From Nemorincola sp044225795 (lineage in GTDB: Bacteria > Bacteroidota > Bacteroidia > Chitinophagales > Chitinophagaceae): a stretch of DNA of 64,000 nucleotides. The notes beneath the pieces are model-generated. The model ran no database searches. It had not been told where the DNA came from and was given only the letters and a program-made list of their open reading frames with translations. The position numbers and the translations under genes are program-made. This document shows positions 53,105 to 62,009 of this stretch, piece after piece. Every line of letters begins with the position of its first letter. The stretch's first letter is position 1. Where the stretch lies: NCBI GenBank assembly GCA_044225795.1, contig JBGAIF010000001.1, positions 62,001 to 126,000 of the forward strand, in the 5' to 3' direction.

Positions 53105-54304
53105 TCAGCCCAGGTCCTGGCCGGGGTTCTTTCTGAAAAGGGCCGCCAGCCCGAAGACCGGCCCAATAGCCAGTAGCATATACAGGTATTGGTTGCTCAG
53201 CGCCTGGGATGTGGCGTTGATGAACTGGATGCTGACAATGGTGATGGAAAAGCCGATACAATTGATCATCGTGAGCGATGAACCCACCAGGCCGGCAGGC
53301 GCATTGCGGGAGACCACAGTAGCAAACAGAGGCGAGTCTGCTATGACCACCATGGCCCAGAAGAATAGAAACGCCAATAGTAACACAGGGTAAGGTGTGC
53401 ACAGGAATAAGGGAGAACACAGGCAGCAGGCGCAGGAAAGTCCAAGCGCGATAGTTGCCAATTTCTTCGGCCCGAAACGTGGAGAGAGCATACCACCCAA
53501 TATGCACGACAAGCTGCCGGAAGCAATGATGAGGAAAGATAGCAGGGGCACATTGAGCTTACTTTCCGGGTATAGGGTGTTGTGTGTGGTCAGCATCAGC
53601 GGCACAAATGCCCAGAAGGAATACAGCTCCCACATATGCCCGAAGTAACCAAAGGTGGCGGCGCGGAATTCTGAATTGGTAAAACCGTTCAGAAAGGCGG
53701 TGATGTTCAGTTTTCCACCCGTGGTGCGGTATGGGCCATCCGGCAGAAAGAGTCTCACACACGATCCTCCGCAAACAGCGAGCGTGGAGGTGGCATACGA
53801 TACATACTGCCAGGAAAGCGCCAGTGTGGCACTCTTCAGCAAGTGAGGAAAGGCAGTGCCCAGTACCAGCGCCCCTACAAGGAACCCGAGCGAGCGCCCC
53901 AGCCGCTCACGGTAATAGTCGGCAGCGATCTTCATACCTACAGGGTAAATGCCCGCGAGAAAGAACCCTGTCAGAAAACGGAACAACAACAACCCCTGAG
54001 CGTTGATTCCCGGCAGTGTGATACCCAGGTTGAATGAAGCTGCCAGCAATGCACTTACAAAGAATACTGTGGATGGTGAAAAACGGTCTGAGATGCTCAG
54101 CAGAGCAAACACGAAAGTGCCTGAAATGAAGCCAAGCTGCACAGCACTGGTAAGATGCGCAAGGAACCCTGCCTCCAGGTGAAAATTCCGGATAATGTCC
54201 GGGACCACGGCATTGCCGGCAAACCACATGGATGTGCAGAAGAACTGGGAGATAATAATTACGGGCAATACCCACCATGATGTTTTATCTGCAGCGCCTG
54301 CCAT
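53105..54304 (-). CDS. major facilitator superfamily transporter
   Basis: The 399-residue protein has twelve hydrophobic segments, the loop 2-3 motif LLSISDRFSPSTVFF as a degenerate MFS motif A, and PVGMKIAADYYRERLGRSLGF with the paired basic residues. Family placement is clear but substrate is not; possible drugs or sugars. It is divergent from the sensor kinase gene. Confidence 0.9.
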   Translation of the reverse strand: MAGAADKTSWWVLPVIIISQFFCTSMWFAGNAVVPDIIRNFHLEAGFLAHLTSAVQLGFISGTFVFALLSISDRFSPSTVFFVSALLAASFNLGITLPGINAQGLLLFRFLTGFFLAGIYPVGMKIAADYYRERLGRSLGFLVGALVLGTAFPHLLKSATLALSWQYVSYATSTLAVCGGSCVRLFLPDGPYRTTGGKLNITAFLNGFTNSEFRAATFGYFGHMWELYSFWAFVPLMLTTHNTLYPESKLNVPLLSFLIIASGSLSCILGGMLSPRFGPKKLATIALGLSCACCLCSPLFLCTPYPVLLLAFLFFWAMVVIADSPLFATVVSRNAPAGLVGSSLTMINCIGFSITIVSIQFINATSQALSNQYLYMLLAIGPVFGLAALFRKNPGQDLG

Positions 54305-54451
54305 TACCTAAATTTAAGGCATTTGGTCTTTACAGACACTGTGGGTTATGGTCGGTTGGCGGTACAATTCAGGCGGTTGGTCGGAAAAACATTCTCCCGG
54401 GGTAAAAGGCAGGCGAGATTTGCAGTATTATCTAACTTTAAAACAGTTTTT

Positions 54452-55456
54452 ATGAAAAATATCAGGAAATATATCCCGTTCATCATTGCCGCTTATGTGC
54501 TCGTTCTGGCGGTGAACCTGCTGGGCAACTATGAATATTACCGCAACGGCGGTGATTGGCGCTATCCGGTTGGCTTCACCCTTGGTATGACCACCGTCTG
54601 CGGGTTGTTCTTCCATTTCCTGAATGGCTTTGTATTCCGCCGCATGAACTGGACCAACCGCCCAACACTGAAGATATTCTCAGGAGCACTCATTTTTGCG
54701 GCGGGTGGTTCCCTGATGTCATTTATTGCCATTAAGGGCATGGTGGTGATGGGGATGCACAGCGAGCAGACCACAGAAACTTATATTATGAACGGCATAT
54801 GGTCGGCTATGCTGAGTATGATCATAGGCCTGATGGTGACGGCCTCTGTGTCGCTGAGGCACCTGAAGCAGACCACTGAAGAGAATGAGCAGATAAAGCA
54901 GCAGATGATACAGAGCCAGTACGAGACGCTCAAGAACCAGGTGAACCCGCATTTCCTGTTCAACTCACTGAATACCCTGATGACCATGATACCGACACAG
55001 CCCGATACTGCCGTGCGCTTTGTGGAAGAAATGTCGAAAGTGTTCCGGTATGCGCTGCAGCACAGCAGTGACAATACCGTGGACCTGGAGACAGAGTTAA
55101 AAGTAGTGCGCTCTTACCTGTTCCTGAATGAGCAACGTTTTGACGGCAAACTGATAACGGACATTCGCATTGGCAATGCAGCGATGCAGCGCAAAGTGAT
55201 CACCCAGTCGCTGCTGATGCTCGTAGAGAACGCCATTAAGCATAATGAGCTATCTCATGAGCACCCTTTGTCTGTTCATATTTCGGAAGACGGCACGTAT
55301 CTTGTCGTGGCAAATACCTTGCAACGCAAGGCATTGGTAGAACATTCCACACGCATAGGCCTCGACAATATCCGGAAGAGGTATGCGCTGGCCACCTCAA
55401 TTCCTGTAGTGATAGATGAAGGGAAAGAATTTGTAGTGAAAATACCATTACTATAA
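54452..55456 (+). CDS. LytS/YehU-type sensor histidine kinase
   Basis: From ATG 54452 the product is 334 residues with four transmembrane segments (about residues 8-130), a cytoplasmic coil and the His_kinase domain with phospho-acceptor motif NPHFLFNSLNTLMTMI, then a C-terminal ATPase (HATPase) with LLMLVENAIKHN and GLDNIRKRYAL. It is a membrane sensor; ligand unknown. It is followed 24 bp later by a DUF membrane protein and then a LytTR regulator, all on the same strand, a likely three-gene operon. Confidence 0.92.
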   Translation: MKNIRKYIPFIIAAYVLVLAVNLLGNYEYYRNGGDWRYPVGFTLGMTTVCGLFFHFLNGFVFRRMNWTNRPTLKIFSGALIFAAGGSLMSFIAIKGMVVMGMHSEQTTETYIMNGIWSAMLSMIIGLMVTASVSLRHLKQTTEENEQIKQQMIQSQYETLKNQVNPHFLFNSLNTLMTMIPTQPDTAVRFVEEMSKVFRYALQHSSDNTVDLETELKVVRSYLFLNEQRFDGKLITDIRIGNAAMQRKVITQSLLMLVENAIKHNELSHEHPLSVHISEDGTYLVVANTLQRKALVEHSTRIGLDNIRKRYALATSIPVVIDEGKEFVVKIPLL

Positions 55457-55480
55457 CAACGAACTCATAGATACAACCAT

Positions 55481-56152
55481 ATGTACCGTTCCATTCTTAT
55501 AATACACATCCTGATAGGCATAGCCGCACTCATTGCCGGCATAGTAGCTATTGTCACTAAGAAAGGCCCGAAGCTGCATGCAAAGGCAGGCAAGATATAT
55601 TATATGTCCATGTACGGTATTGGCCTGTCTTCTTTCGTGATGACGATACTGAAGTTCAATCCTTTTCTGATGGCCATATCTATCTTCTCCGTTTACCTTA
55701 CCTACAGCGGCAAGAGGGCAATTGACAACTGGCGCCTTAAGGAGGCCTATACCCCGGTATTTAAAGACAGGTTGCCGCTATACATTGCGCTGGTCACGGG
55801 GTTGTTCATGGTCGGATTCCCGGTGACACTGATGATACTGAACCATGTATTTTTTGTGCCGGTACTGTCAGTCTTCGGAGTCATCATGCTGATGGCGGTA
55901 AAAGCCGACCTGCAGAAATATAACAACCCCGCGAATTTTACGCCCCGGAACAAGCAATGGCTCATTCATCATATTGGCATGATGGGCGGGGCTTATATTG
56001 CCACATTCACCGCATTTCTTGTCAACAATGTGCACATAGATCAAGGCTGGATCCTGTGGCTTTCGCCTACGGTTGCCGGCACCATAATGATCACCTTCGC
56101 CAATATCAAATGGCGGAAGAAACTGAAACTCAATCCCGTTCAACCATATTGA
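55481..56152 (+). CDS. multi-pass membrane protein (DUF2306-like) within the LytS/LytTR operon
   Basis: The 223-residue protein has six to seven transmembrane segments. The opening IIHILIGIAALIAGIVAIVTKKGPKLHAKAGKIYYM splits into a first helix and a conserved H-x-KG-x-LH-x-GK element, reminiscent of DUF2306-type heme/redox membrane proteins; two further histidines occur in WLIHHIGMMGG. It could be an accessory sensor or redox protein. The position between kinase and regulator (24 and 20 bp) strongly suggests shared function. Confidence 0.7.
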   Translation: MYRSILIIHILIGIAALIAGIVAIVTKKGPKLHAKAGKIYYMSMYGIGLSSFVMTILKFNPFLMAISIFSVYLTYSGKRAIDNWRLKEAYTPVFKDRLPLYIALVTGLFMVGFPVTLMILNHVFFVPVLSVFGVIMLMAVKADLQKYNNPANFTPRNKQWLIHHIGMMGGAYIATFTAFLVNNVHIDQGWILWLSPTVAGTIMITFANIKWRKKLKLNPVQPY

Positions 56153-56172
56153 TCCCCGCATAAAACTCAGTT

Positions 56173-56931
56173 ATGAATATCCTGATACTGGAAGATGAAA
56201 AAGCGGCCGCAACAAGGTTGCAACAACTACTGAAGGAGACGGAACCTGATGCCATGGTGCTGGATGTGCTGGAAAGCGTGAAAGAGGCTATAGCCTGGTT
56301 TCGCAGCAATGAGCAGCCCGACCTGATCTTGTCTGACATACAACTTGCCGATGGTCTCAGTCTTGATCTGTTCAAACATGTGCAGGTCACTGTGCCGGTC
56401 ATTTTCACTACCGCCTTCGATGCCTATACGCTGAAAGCATTCAAGCTGAACAGTATTGACTATCTGCTGAAACCAATAGACAAAGACGAACTGAAGGCAG
56501 CATTCGGCAAGTACCATTCCCTGCACAAGCAGGATGTTTCTGTGAACAAAAAGATGCTGGAGCTGTTTCAGAACATAGCATCCGGCAAGGCCAACTATAA
56601 GTCCCGATTCCTCATCCGGCAGGGGGACAGGCTTATTACCATACCTACGGATGATGTTACCTATGTTAGGGCGGATGATAAGGTAGTGTTCCTGCATACG
56701 GCCAAGGGCAAGCACATTATCGATGATTCTCTCGATGAACTGGAGACTGTGTTAGACCCGGGCACCTTTTTCCGCATCAACCGCACCTATATAGCGCCGT
56801 TGTCTTCTATAGAAAAGATACACAACCACTTCAATGGCCGCCTGAAAATAAAGCTCGCCGGCTGTGACGATGATGATATATTCGTAAGTAAGGCGCGCGC
56901 TACTGCTTTTAAAAGGTGGCTGGGGAAGTAG
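56173..56931 (+). CDS. LytTR-type response regulator
   Basis: The 252-residue protein has a receiver domain with phospho-acceptor Asp55 (LILSDIQLADG), acidic residues ED at 8-9 and the YLLKPID block, then a LytTR DNA-binding domain (about 145-250, with FLIRQGDRLITI and TFFRINRTYIAPLSSI). It is the partner of the LytS-type kinase two genes upstream. LytTR regulators activate nearby promoters; the downstream lipoprotein gene at 57029 is a candidate, but that is only proximity. Confidence 0.93.
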   Translation: MNILILEDEKAAATRLQQLLKETEPDAMVLDVLESVKEAIAWFRSNEQPDLILSDIQLADGLSLDLFKHVQVTVPVIFTTAFDAYTLKAFKLNSIDYLLKPIDKDELKAAFGKYHSLHKQDVSVNKKMLELFQNIASGKANYKSRFLIRQGDRLITIPTDDVTYVRADDKVVFLHTAKGKHIIDDSLDELETVLDPGTFFRINRTYIAPLSSIEKIHNHFNGRLKIKLAGCDDDDIFVSKARATAFKRWLGK

Positions 56932-57028
56932 TTTCTTGCCATTCCCGCTAAAATATTGCTCTGAACCCAACTTTAGTCTATATTTATATGTCTTAGTAGT
57001 TAATAACCCAATGCCTGACATACACTCT

Positions 57029-57979
57029 ATGAGAAAGATCATACCCCCTGTTATTGTTTTCCTGTTCGTATTGACGTTCTCCTGCAAGAAGAAAGAAGAC
57101 CCCATGAATACGAATACGTCTGTATTTAGAACCTTCTCTTCTATGGACGATGTATTCGCCTATATGGACCAGCAATCAAAAACGGAAACCTTTGATGCGG
57201 CAACGGGAAAAAGTTTTTATGGCAATAGTGGCACCAGGTATTTTTTCCCGCCCTATTGTTTTATTGACGCCACAGGGGCTACTATCTCCGGCAATGTGCA
57301 GGTGGTGGTCACGGAGTGGCTGAAGAAAGGAGATATGATATTCGGTGGTGTGCTGCCTGTTAGTGATGGTATGCCACTTACCTCCTCCGGGGAGATATAT
57401 GTGACCGCAACAAAGGGCGGGAATGAGGTGTTCGTAAAACCCGGCATGGCCTATACGGCTTACGTGCCAAGATTTGGTTCAAAGGATACTGCTATGGCGT
57501 TATTCCGGGGTAATACACAGGGCGGTACTACCGCCAATAAAGTGAACTGGAGTATCAGTGATACGTTTAAAACACATAGCAATTCGTACGCGAAATATTT
57601 TCAGGACACATTGATGATGATCTGTGATTCTTTCAGATTCTGGAATGGCGACCGCTTTACCGGGATATTGAACAAACCGGAATTCAAGATCACAGTTACC
57701 GCGTCAGGAGCAGACGCTGCGACTGCATCCGTAATGAACGGATATGCGCTGCCGGACAAAGAAAATGCGCTGATAATGCTGGGGGACCCAATCGGTAATG
57801 TATTTAATATTGATAACCTGCCCGATACTTCAATGCACTTTATATCCTTCGGGCTGATCAAGGGACATTTCTACGGAGGCGTTACCGCCGGCAAGCCCAA
57901 GGGTGGCGAAAACTTCAAGCTGAATATGGTGGAAGTTGATCCCAAGGATTTTAAAGCGCAGATAAACGGCCTATATTAG
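57029..57979 (+). CDS. lipoprotein of unknown function
   Basis: From ATG 57029 the product is 316 residues with a lipoprotein signal (MRKIIPPVIVFLFVLTFSC, then KKKED, typical of Bacteroidota). The mature part is beta-rich, with YFFPPYCFIDATGATISG near residue 75 and two further glycine-rich repeats. No family recognised. It ends before a strong terminator. Confidence 0.7.
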   Translation: MRKIIPPVIVFLFVLTFSCKKKEDPMNTNTSVFRTFSSMDDVFAYMDQQSKTETFDAATGKSFYGNSGTRYFFPPYCFIDATGATISGNVQVVVTEWLKKGDMIFGGVLPVSDGMPLTSSGEIYVTATKGGNEVFVKPGMAYTAYVPRFGSKDTAMALFRGNTQGGTTANKVNWSISDTFKTHSNSYAKYFQDTLMMICDSFRFWNGDRFTGILNKPEFKITVTASGADAATASVMNGYALPDKENALIMLGDPIGNVFNIDNLPDTSMHFISFGLIKGHFYGGVTAGKPKGGENFKLNMVEVDPKDFKAQINGLY

Positions 57980-58003
57980 CCCCAAACGGGTGAATTTATT
58001 TCA

Positions 58004-58039
58004 AGACAAGCCACATCACATGGCTTGTCTCGCTTTTTT
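58004..58039 (+). terminator. intrinsic terminator after the lipoprotein gene
   Basis: AGACAAGCCA (58004-58013), seven-base loop, TGGCTTGTCT (58021-58030), then CGC and six T residues. It lies 24 bp after the stop and 27 bp before the M28 peptidase start. Confidence 0.85.
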
Positions 58040-58066
58040 ATTACTTTAGTTGCAAATCATTTGTAC

Positions 58067-59638
58067 ATGAAATATTCGGCGGGGGTAGCATTAGTTGCTG
58101 CGGCATTATTCTGCTCTTCTTATAAAGGAGAAAAGATAGAGAAAACAGACGCTCAGGTCATTGAAGAAATAAAGAAGGAAGGTATGGAGCATTCGCAGGT
58201 CATGGACATCCTGTTCAACCTGACAGATGTGAACGGCCCAAGGCTCACCGGTTCACCGGGCATGAAGAGCGCCGAAAAATGGACCCGTGACCAACTGGCC
58301 GACTGGGGGTTGGCACATGCTAAAATAGAACCCTGGGGTGGTTTCGGAAAAGGCTGGGAGATCAATAAGTACTACCTGGCGATGACCGCACCTTACTACC
58401 AGGCCCTGATAGGTGTGCCACGCGCATGGACACCCGGCACTAACCGCCTGGTAAAGGGAGAAGCTATACTGTTCAGGGTGGACAGTGTCGAAGACCTGGC
58501 CCAATACAAAGGCAAGGTAAGAGATAAGATCATTGTACTCACTCCGGCAAAACTGGAGACAAAACCAAACTTCTCTCCGGACGCCAGCAGGGTGCATGAC
58601 AGTGACCTGGTAAAGATGGAACATGATACGATACCTGCTCCTGCAGCGCCGGATAAGAAACCCAAAGCAGCTTCGCGCCCATCTGTAAACCTGCGCAGGG
58701 TGATAGATTCTTTCCTGCATGCAGAGCATGCACTGGCAGTAATCAGCGGGGGCAGAGGTACTATGGGCACTGTGTTCACATCCAATGGTTCTTCCCGTGC
58801 ATGGACCGCCAAGCCTGTGCTGCCGGAGGTAGAGGTAGGCTATGAGCACCTGGCAAGATTATCGCGCCTGCTGGAGGCTGGGAAGGATGTATCGATTGAA
58901 ATGGATACAAAGACCACTTTCTTTGCAGTGGATTCTACCGAAAATAATGTGGTGGCAGAAATACCCGGAACAGACCCTAACCTAAAGGAGGAACTGGTGA
59001 TGCTGGGCGGCCATATGGATAGCTGGCATGGATCTACCGGTGCCACTGATAATGGCACGGGTACTGCAGTGGCGCTGGAAGCGGTGAGAATATTAAAAGC
59101 AATAAAAGTAAAACCACGCCGTACTATACGCATAGTACTTTGGAGCGGTGAAGAGCAAGGCCTGCTGGGTTCAAGAGCGTATGTAAAGAACCACTTTGCT
59201 GACCGGCTGACCATGGAGTTGAAGCCGGACCAGGCAAAGGTCTCCGCATACTATAATCTTGATAATGGCGGCGGTAAGATCCGCGGCATCTATATGCAGA
59301 GCAATGAGGCGCTGCGCCCGATATTCACCGAATGGCTGAAGCCATTTGCCGATATGGGGGCCAGTACTGTGACCGTTCGCAATACGGGCTCTACAGACCA
59401 TATTTCCTTTGATGAAGTGGGCATTCCCGGCTTCCAGTTCATACAGGACGGACTGGAATACGGCACCCGCACACACCATACTAATATGGATTCTTATGAC
59501 CGGGCCGTACCTGAAGATCTGAAGCAGGCAGCCATCATTATGGCCGCGTTTGTGTATAACACCGCTATGCGCGACGAAAAGATGCCGAGAAAGCCACTGC
59601 CTGAAGTGAACAAAGCATCTGATAGCTGGCGCAGGTGA
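58067..59638 (+). CDS. M28-family zinc aminopeptidase, secreted
   Basis: From ATG 58067 the product is 523 residues with a signal (MKYSAGVALVAAALFCSS). The zinc peptidase part has the metal ligands of M28: GGHMDSWHGSTGATDNGTG (about residue 308), WSGEEQGLLGS (catalytic Glu pair), and STDHISF with a later THHTNMDSYD. A protease-associated-like insert precedes it (about residues 120-180). It would trim peptides outside the inner membrane. It stands alone between two strong terminators. Cys16 could be a lipid anchor. Confidence 0.9.
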   Translation: MKYSAGVALVAAALFCSSYKGEKIEKTDAQVIEEIKKEGMEHSQVMDILFNLTDVNGPRLTGSPGMKSAEKWTRDQLADWGLAHAKIEPWGGFGKGWEINKYYLAMTAPYYQALIGVPRAWTPGTNRLVKGEAILFRVDSVEDLAQYKGKVRDKIIVLTPAKLETKPNFSPDASRVHDSDLVKMEHDTIPAPAAPDKKPKAASRPSVNLRRVIDSFLHAEHALAVISGGRGTMGTVFTSNGSSRAWTAKPVLPEVEVGYEHLARLSRLLEAGKDVSIEMDTKTTFFAVDSTENNVVAEIPGTDPNLKEELVMLGGHMDSWHGSTGATDNGTGTAVALEAVRILKAIKVKPRRTIRIVLWSGEEQGLLGSRAYVKNHFADRLTMELKPDQAKVSAYYNLDNGGGKIRGIYMQSNEALRPIFTEWLKPFADMGASTVTVRNTGSTDHISFDEVGIPGFQFIQDGLEYGTRTHHTNMDSYDRAVPEDLKQAAIIMAAFVYNTAMRDEKMPRKPLPEVNKASDSWRR

Positions 59639-59673
59639 TCGCCGGTTTCCCGAAGACTGGCATACTATATTTT

Positions 59674-59703
59674 GTAAAGGCGCAACATGCGCCTTTACTT
59701 TTT
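59674..59703. terminator. bidirectional terminator between the M28 peptidase and the GH92 gene
   Basis: GTAAAGGCGC (59674-59683), five-base loop, GCGCCTTTAC (59689-59698), then TTTTT; the other strand has a preceding A-run (ATATTTTG). The GH92 stop codon (59695-59697) is inside the right arm. Confidence 0.8.
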
Positions 59704-61977
59704 GGGTGTGCTGCTCATATAATAGATAAGCTCGCCACCATTCATGATCTCAGCATGAGTGATATAATTGCGGTCGAGAAGCTGACCATTAAGTGTCATC
59801 TTCTGCACATAAACATGCTGCGCGCCCTGGTTCACGGCTTTTACAGAAAAGGTCTTTCCATTCTCCAGATGTACATCAGCCTGCTCTATGGCCGGACTGC
59901 CGATGGCATATTTATCAGACCCCGGGCATAGGGGATAGAAACCCATAGCGCTGAAGATATACCATGCACTCATCTGCCCGCAGTCGTCATTGCCGCTGAG
60001 CCCATCGGGTGCAGGATGGTACATCTGCTTCAATATCATGCGCACATGCTCCTGCGTCTTCCATTCGGCCCCGGCCCGGTTGTACAAATAAGCCACATGG
60101 TGCGATGGTTCATTGCCGTGTACATAATTACCTATGATGCCATCCCTTGTGATATCTTCTGTGTGCTCAAAGAAGCTATCCGGTAACTGCATGGTAAAGA
60201 GTGAGTCGAGATGCTTTACAAATCTTTTGCTGCCACCCATCAGCTTTATCAGCGCCTCCGGTTCGTGCGGCACATACAGGCTGTAATTCCATGAGTTGCC
60301 CTCTACAAATCCGGCTTCATCGGTATTCAGCACATTGAAGTCCTTCTTGAATGTGCCATCGCTCCAACGCGGGCGCATGAATCCTGTTGTCATGTCAAAT
60401 ACATTCCTGTAGTTGCCGGCGCGAATGGAATATTTGTTGCTGCCGGTGTCCTTGCTGACCTTCTTATACAGTTCGGAAAGGCACCAGTCGTCATAGGCAT
60501 ATTCCAGCGTTTTAGAAACCGATGAACCGGATACGTCTTCCGGCACATACCCTTTGCTGTTGAATTGCCCGAGCCCTTCAAAATCTGCTCTTTCAGCAGT
60601 TGTCTCACATGCATTGAGTGCGCGATTTGCATCAATACCGGGTACGCCCTTTATTACCGCATCGGCGATAACAGATATGCCGTGTATGCCTATCATGCAC
60701 CAGTTCTCGTTTGCCGAATTAGACCATACCGGCAACATGTGTTCGGGGCTTTGATCGAAATGGGCCAGCATAGCATTGATCATATCCGCATTGCGCCGGG
60801 GCTGTACGATATTGAACAAAGGATGTAAGGCCCGGTAAGTATCCCAGAGTGAAAAGGTGGTGTAGTTGGTAAAGCCGGCAGCGCGGTGTGTGTTTTGATC
60901 GAGTCCCCGGTACTCACCATTTACATCCATATATATTGTCGGGTTGATGAAGGTATGGTAAAGTGATGTATAGAAGTTCTCTTTTGTTTCCTTGTCTGCC
61001 CGTATCTCTATCTTATGCAGCTCCTGCTCCCATTGGTCATTTGCTGCTTTTCTTACACCGTCGAAGTCCCATCCCGGTAGCTCAGTCTGGAGATTTTCCT
61101 TTGCATTGGCCATGGACACCGGAGAGATGGCAAACTTAATCTTCACCTGCTCACCTTCTGTTGTCTTGAAGTTGAACCATACTTTTAACTGCCTGCCTAC
61201 GATCTCCGGGAAGTTTGGCGCACCTTCCACATGACGCCAGAATCCGCGATAGACCTGTTTTTTGCCATCATTCACAAATCCGAACTCATGGACCGGCTTC
61301 GACAATGTCATGGCGAAATACACCGTGCGCGTGCGCGCCCAGCCCGCAGTCTGCCTGTACCCGGTCACCAGTGTGTCGTTCTCTATACGGATATAGGTCC
61401 AGACGTTCTTGTCGGGATAGTTGTAGATACCGTATTCAGCATCCAATATAATATGCGCATTATCTGATCCCGGGAAAGTGTATTGATGAAATCCGACACG
61501 TGTTGTTGCTGTAAGTTCTGCCACTATATTGTACCGGTCCAGCTTCACTTTGTAATAACCGGGCTGTGCCGTTTCAGTTGCATGAGAGAACCCGGACCTG
61601 AAACCCGTCTCCGGCTTTGAAGCTATACCCGTATTGGTTTGCAGCGGTCCTGTTGCGGGCATGATGAGGAAATCGCCGAGGTCAGAGTGCCCTGTTCCGC
61701 TAAAGTGTGTATGCGCAAATCCAACTATCGTCTTATCCTGGTATTGGTAACCGGCACAATACTTGTACACATCCTTATTGTATTTGCCATTCACTTCATA
61801 TGGCAGAGTATCTGTCTCCGGGCTTAGCTGCACCGCGCCGAATGGCACAGTAGCTCCCGGATATGTATGCCCCATACGGTCTGTGCCTACCAAGGGGTTC
61901 ACATACTTTGTCAGTTGCCCACTTTGTGCGGCACACGAAAAAGAATACAGCAATAATACAGATAACGCCTGCCTCAT
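59695..61977 (-). CDS. GH92-family alpha-mannosidase, secreted
   Basis: From ATG 61977 the product is 760 residues with a signal peptide (MRQALSVLLLYSFSCAAQSG). The family signatures are VNPLVGTDRMGHTYPGATVP near the mature N-terminus, GTGHSDLGDFLIMP, and the C-terminal NDDCGQMSAWYIFSAMGFYP. GH92 enzymes are calcium-dependent exo-alpha-mannosidases that trim mannans or N-glycans, usually in the periplasm or at the surface. There is no adjacent SusC/D pair, so it is not a classic utilisation locus. It follows pyk by 32 bp on the same strand. Confidence 0.93.
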   Translation of the reverse strand: MRQALSVLLLYSFSCAAQSGQLTKYVNPLVGTDRMGHTYPGATVPFGAVQLSPETDTLPYEVNGKYNKDVYKYCAGYQYQDKTIVGFAHTHFSGTGHSDLGDFLIMPATGPLQTNTGIASKPETGFRSGFSHATETAQPGYYKVKLDRYNIVAELTATTRVGFHQYTFPGSDNAHIILDAEYGIYNYPDKNVWTYIRIENDTLVTGYRQTAGWARTRTVYFAMTLSKPVHEFGFVNDGKKQVYRGFWRHVEGAPNFPEIVGRQLKVWFNFKTTEGEQVKIKFAISPVSMANAKENLQTELPGWDFDGVRKAANDQWEQELHKIEIRADKETKENFYTSLYHTFINPTIYMDVNGEYRGLDQNTHRAAGFTNYTTFSLWDTYRALHPLFNIVQPRRNADMINAMLAHFDQSPEHMLPVWSNSANENWCMIGIHGISVIADAVIKGVPGIDANRALNACETTAERADFEGLGQFNSKGYVPEDVSGSSVSKTLEYAYDDWCLSELYKKVSKDTGSNKYSIRAGNYRNVFDMTTGFMRPRWSDGTFKKDFNVLNTDEAGFVEGNSWNYSLYVPHEPEALIKLMGGSKRFVKHLDSLFTMQLPDSFFEHTEDITRDGIIGNYVHGNEPSHHVAYLYNRAGAEWKTQEHVRMILKQMYHPAPDGLSGNDDCGQMSAWYIFSAMGFYPLCPGSDKYAIGSPAIEQADVHLENGKTFSVKAVNQGAQHVYVQKMTLNGQLLDRNYITHAEIMNGGELIYYMSSTPKK

Positions 61978-62009
61978 ACGAGACAAAGCTAAAAAATACA
62001 GTGGTAATC

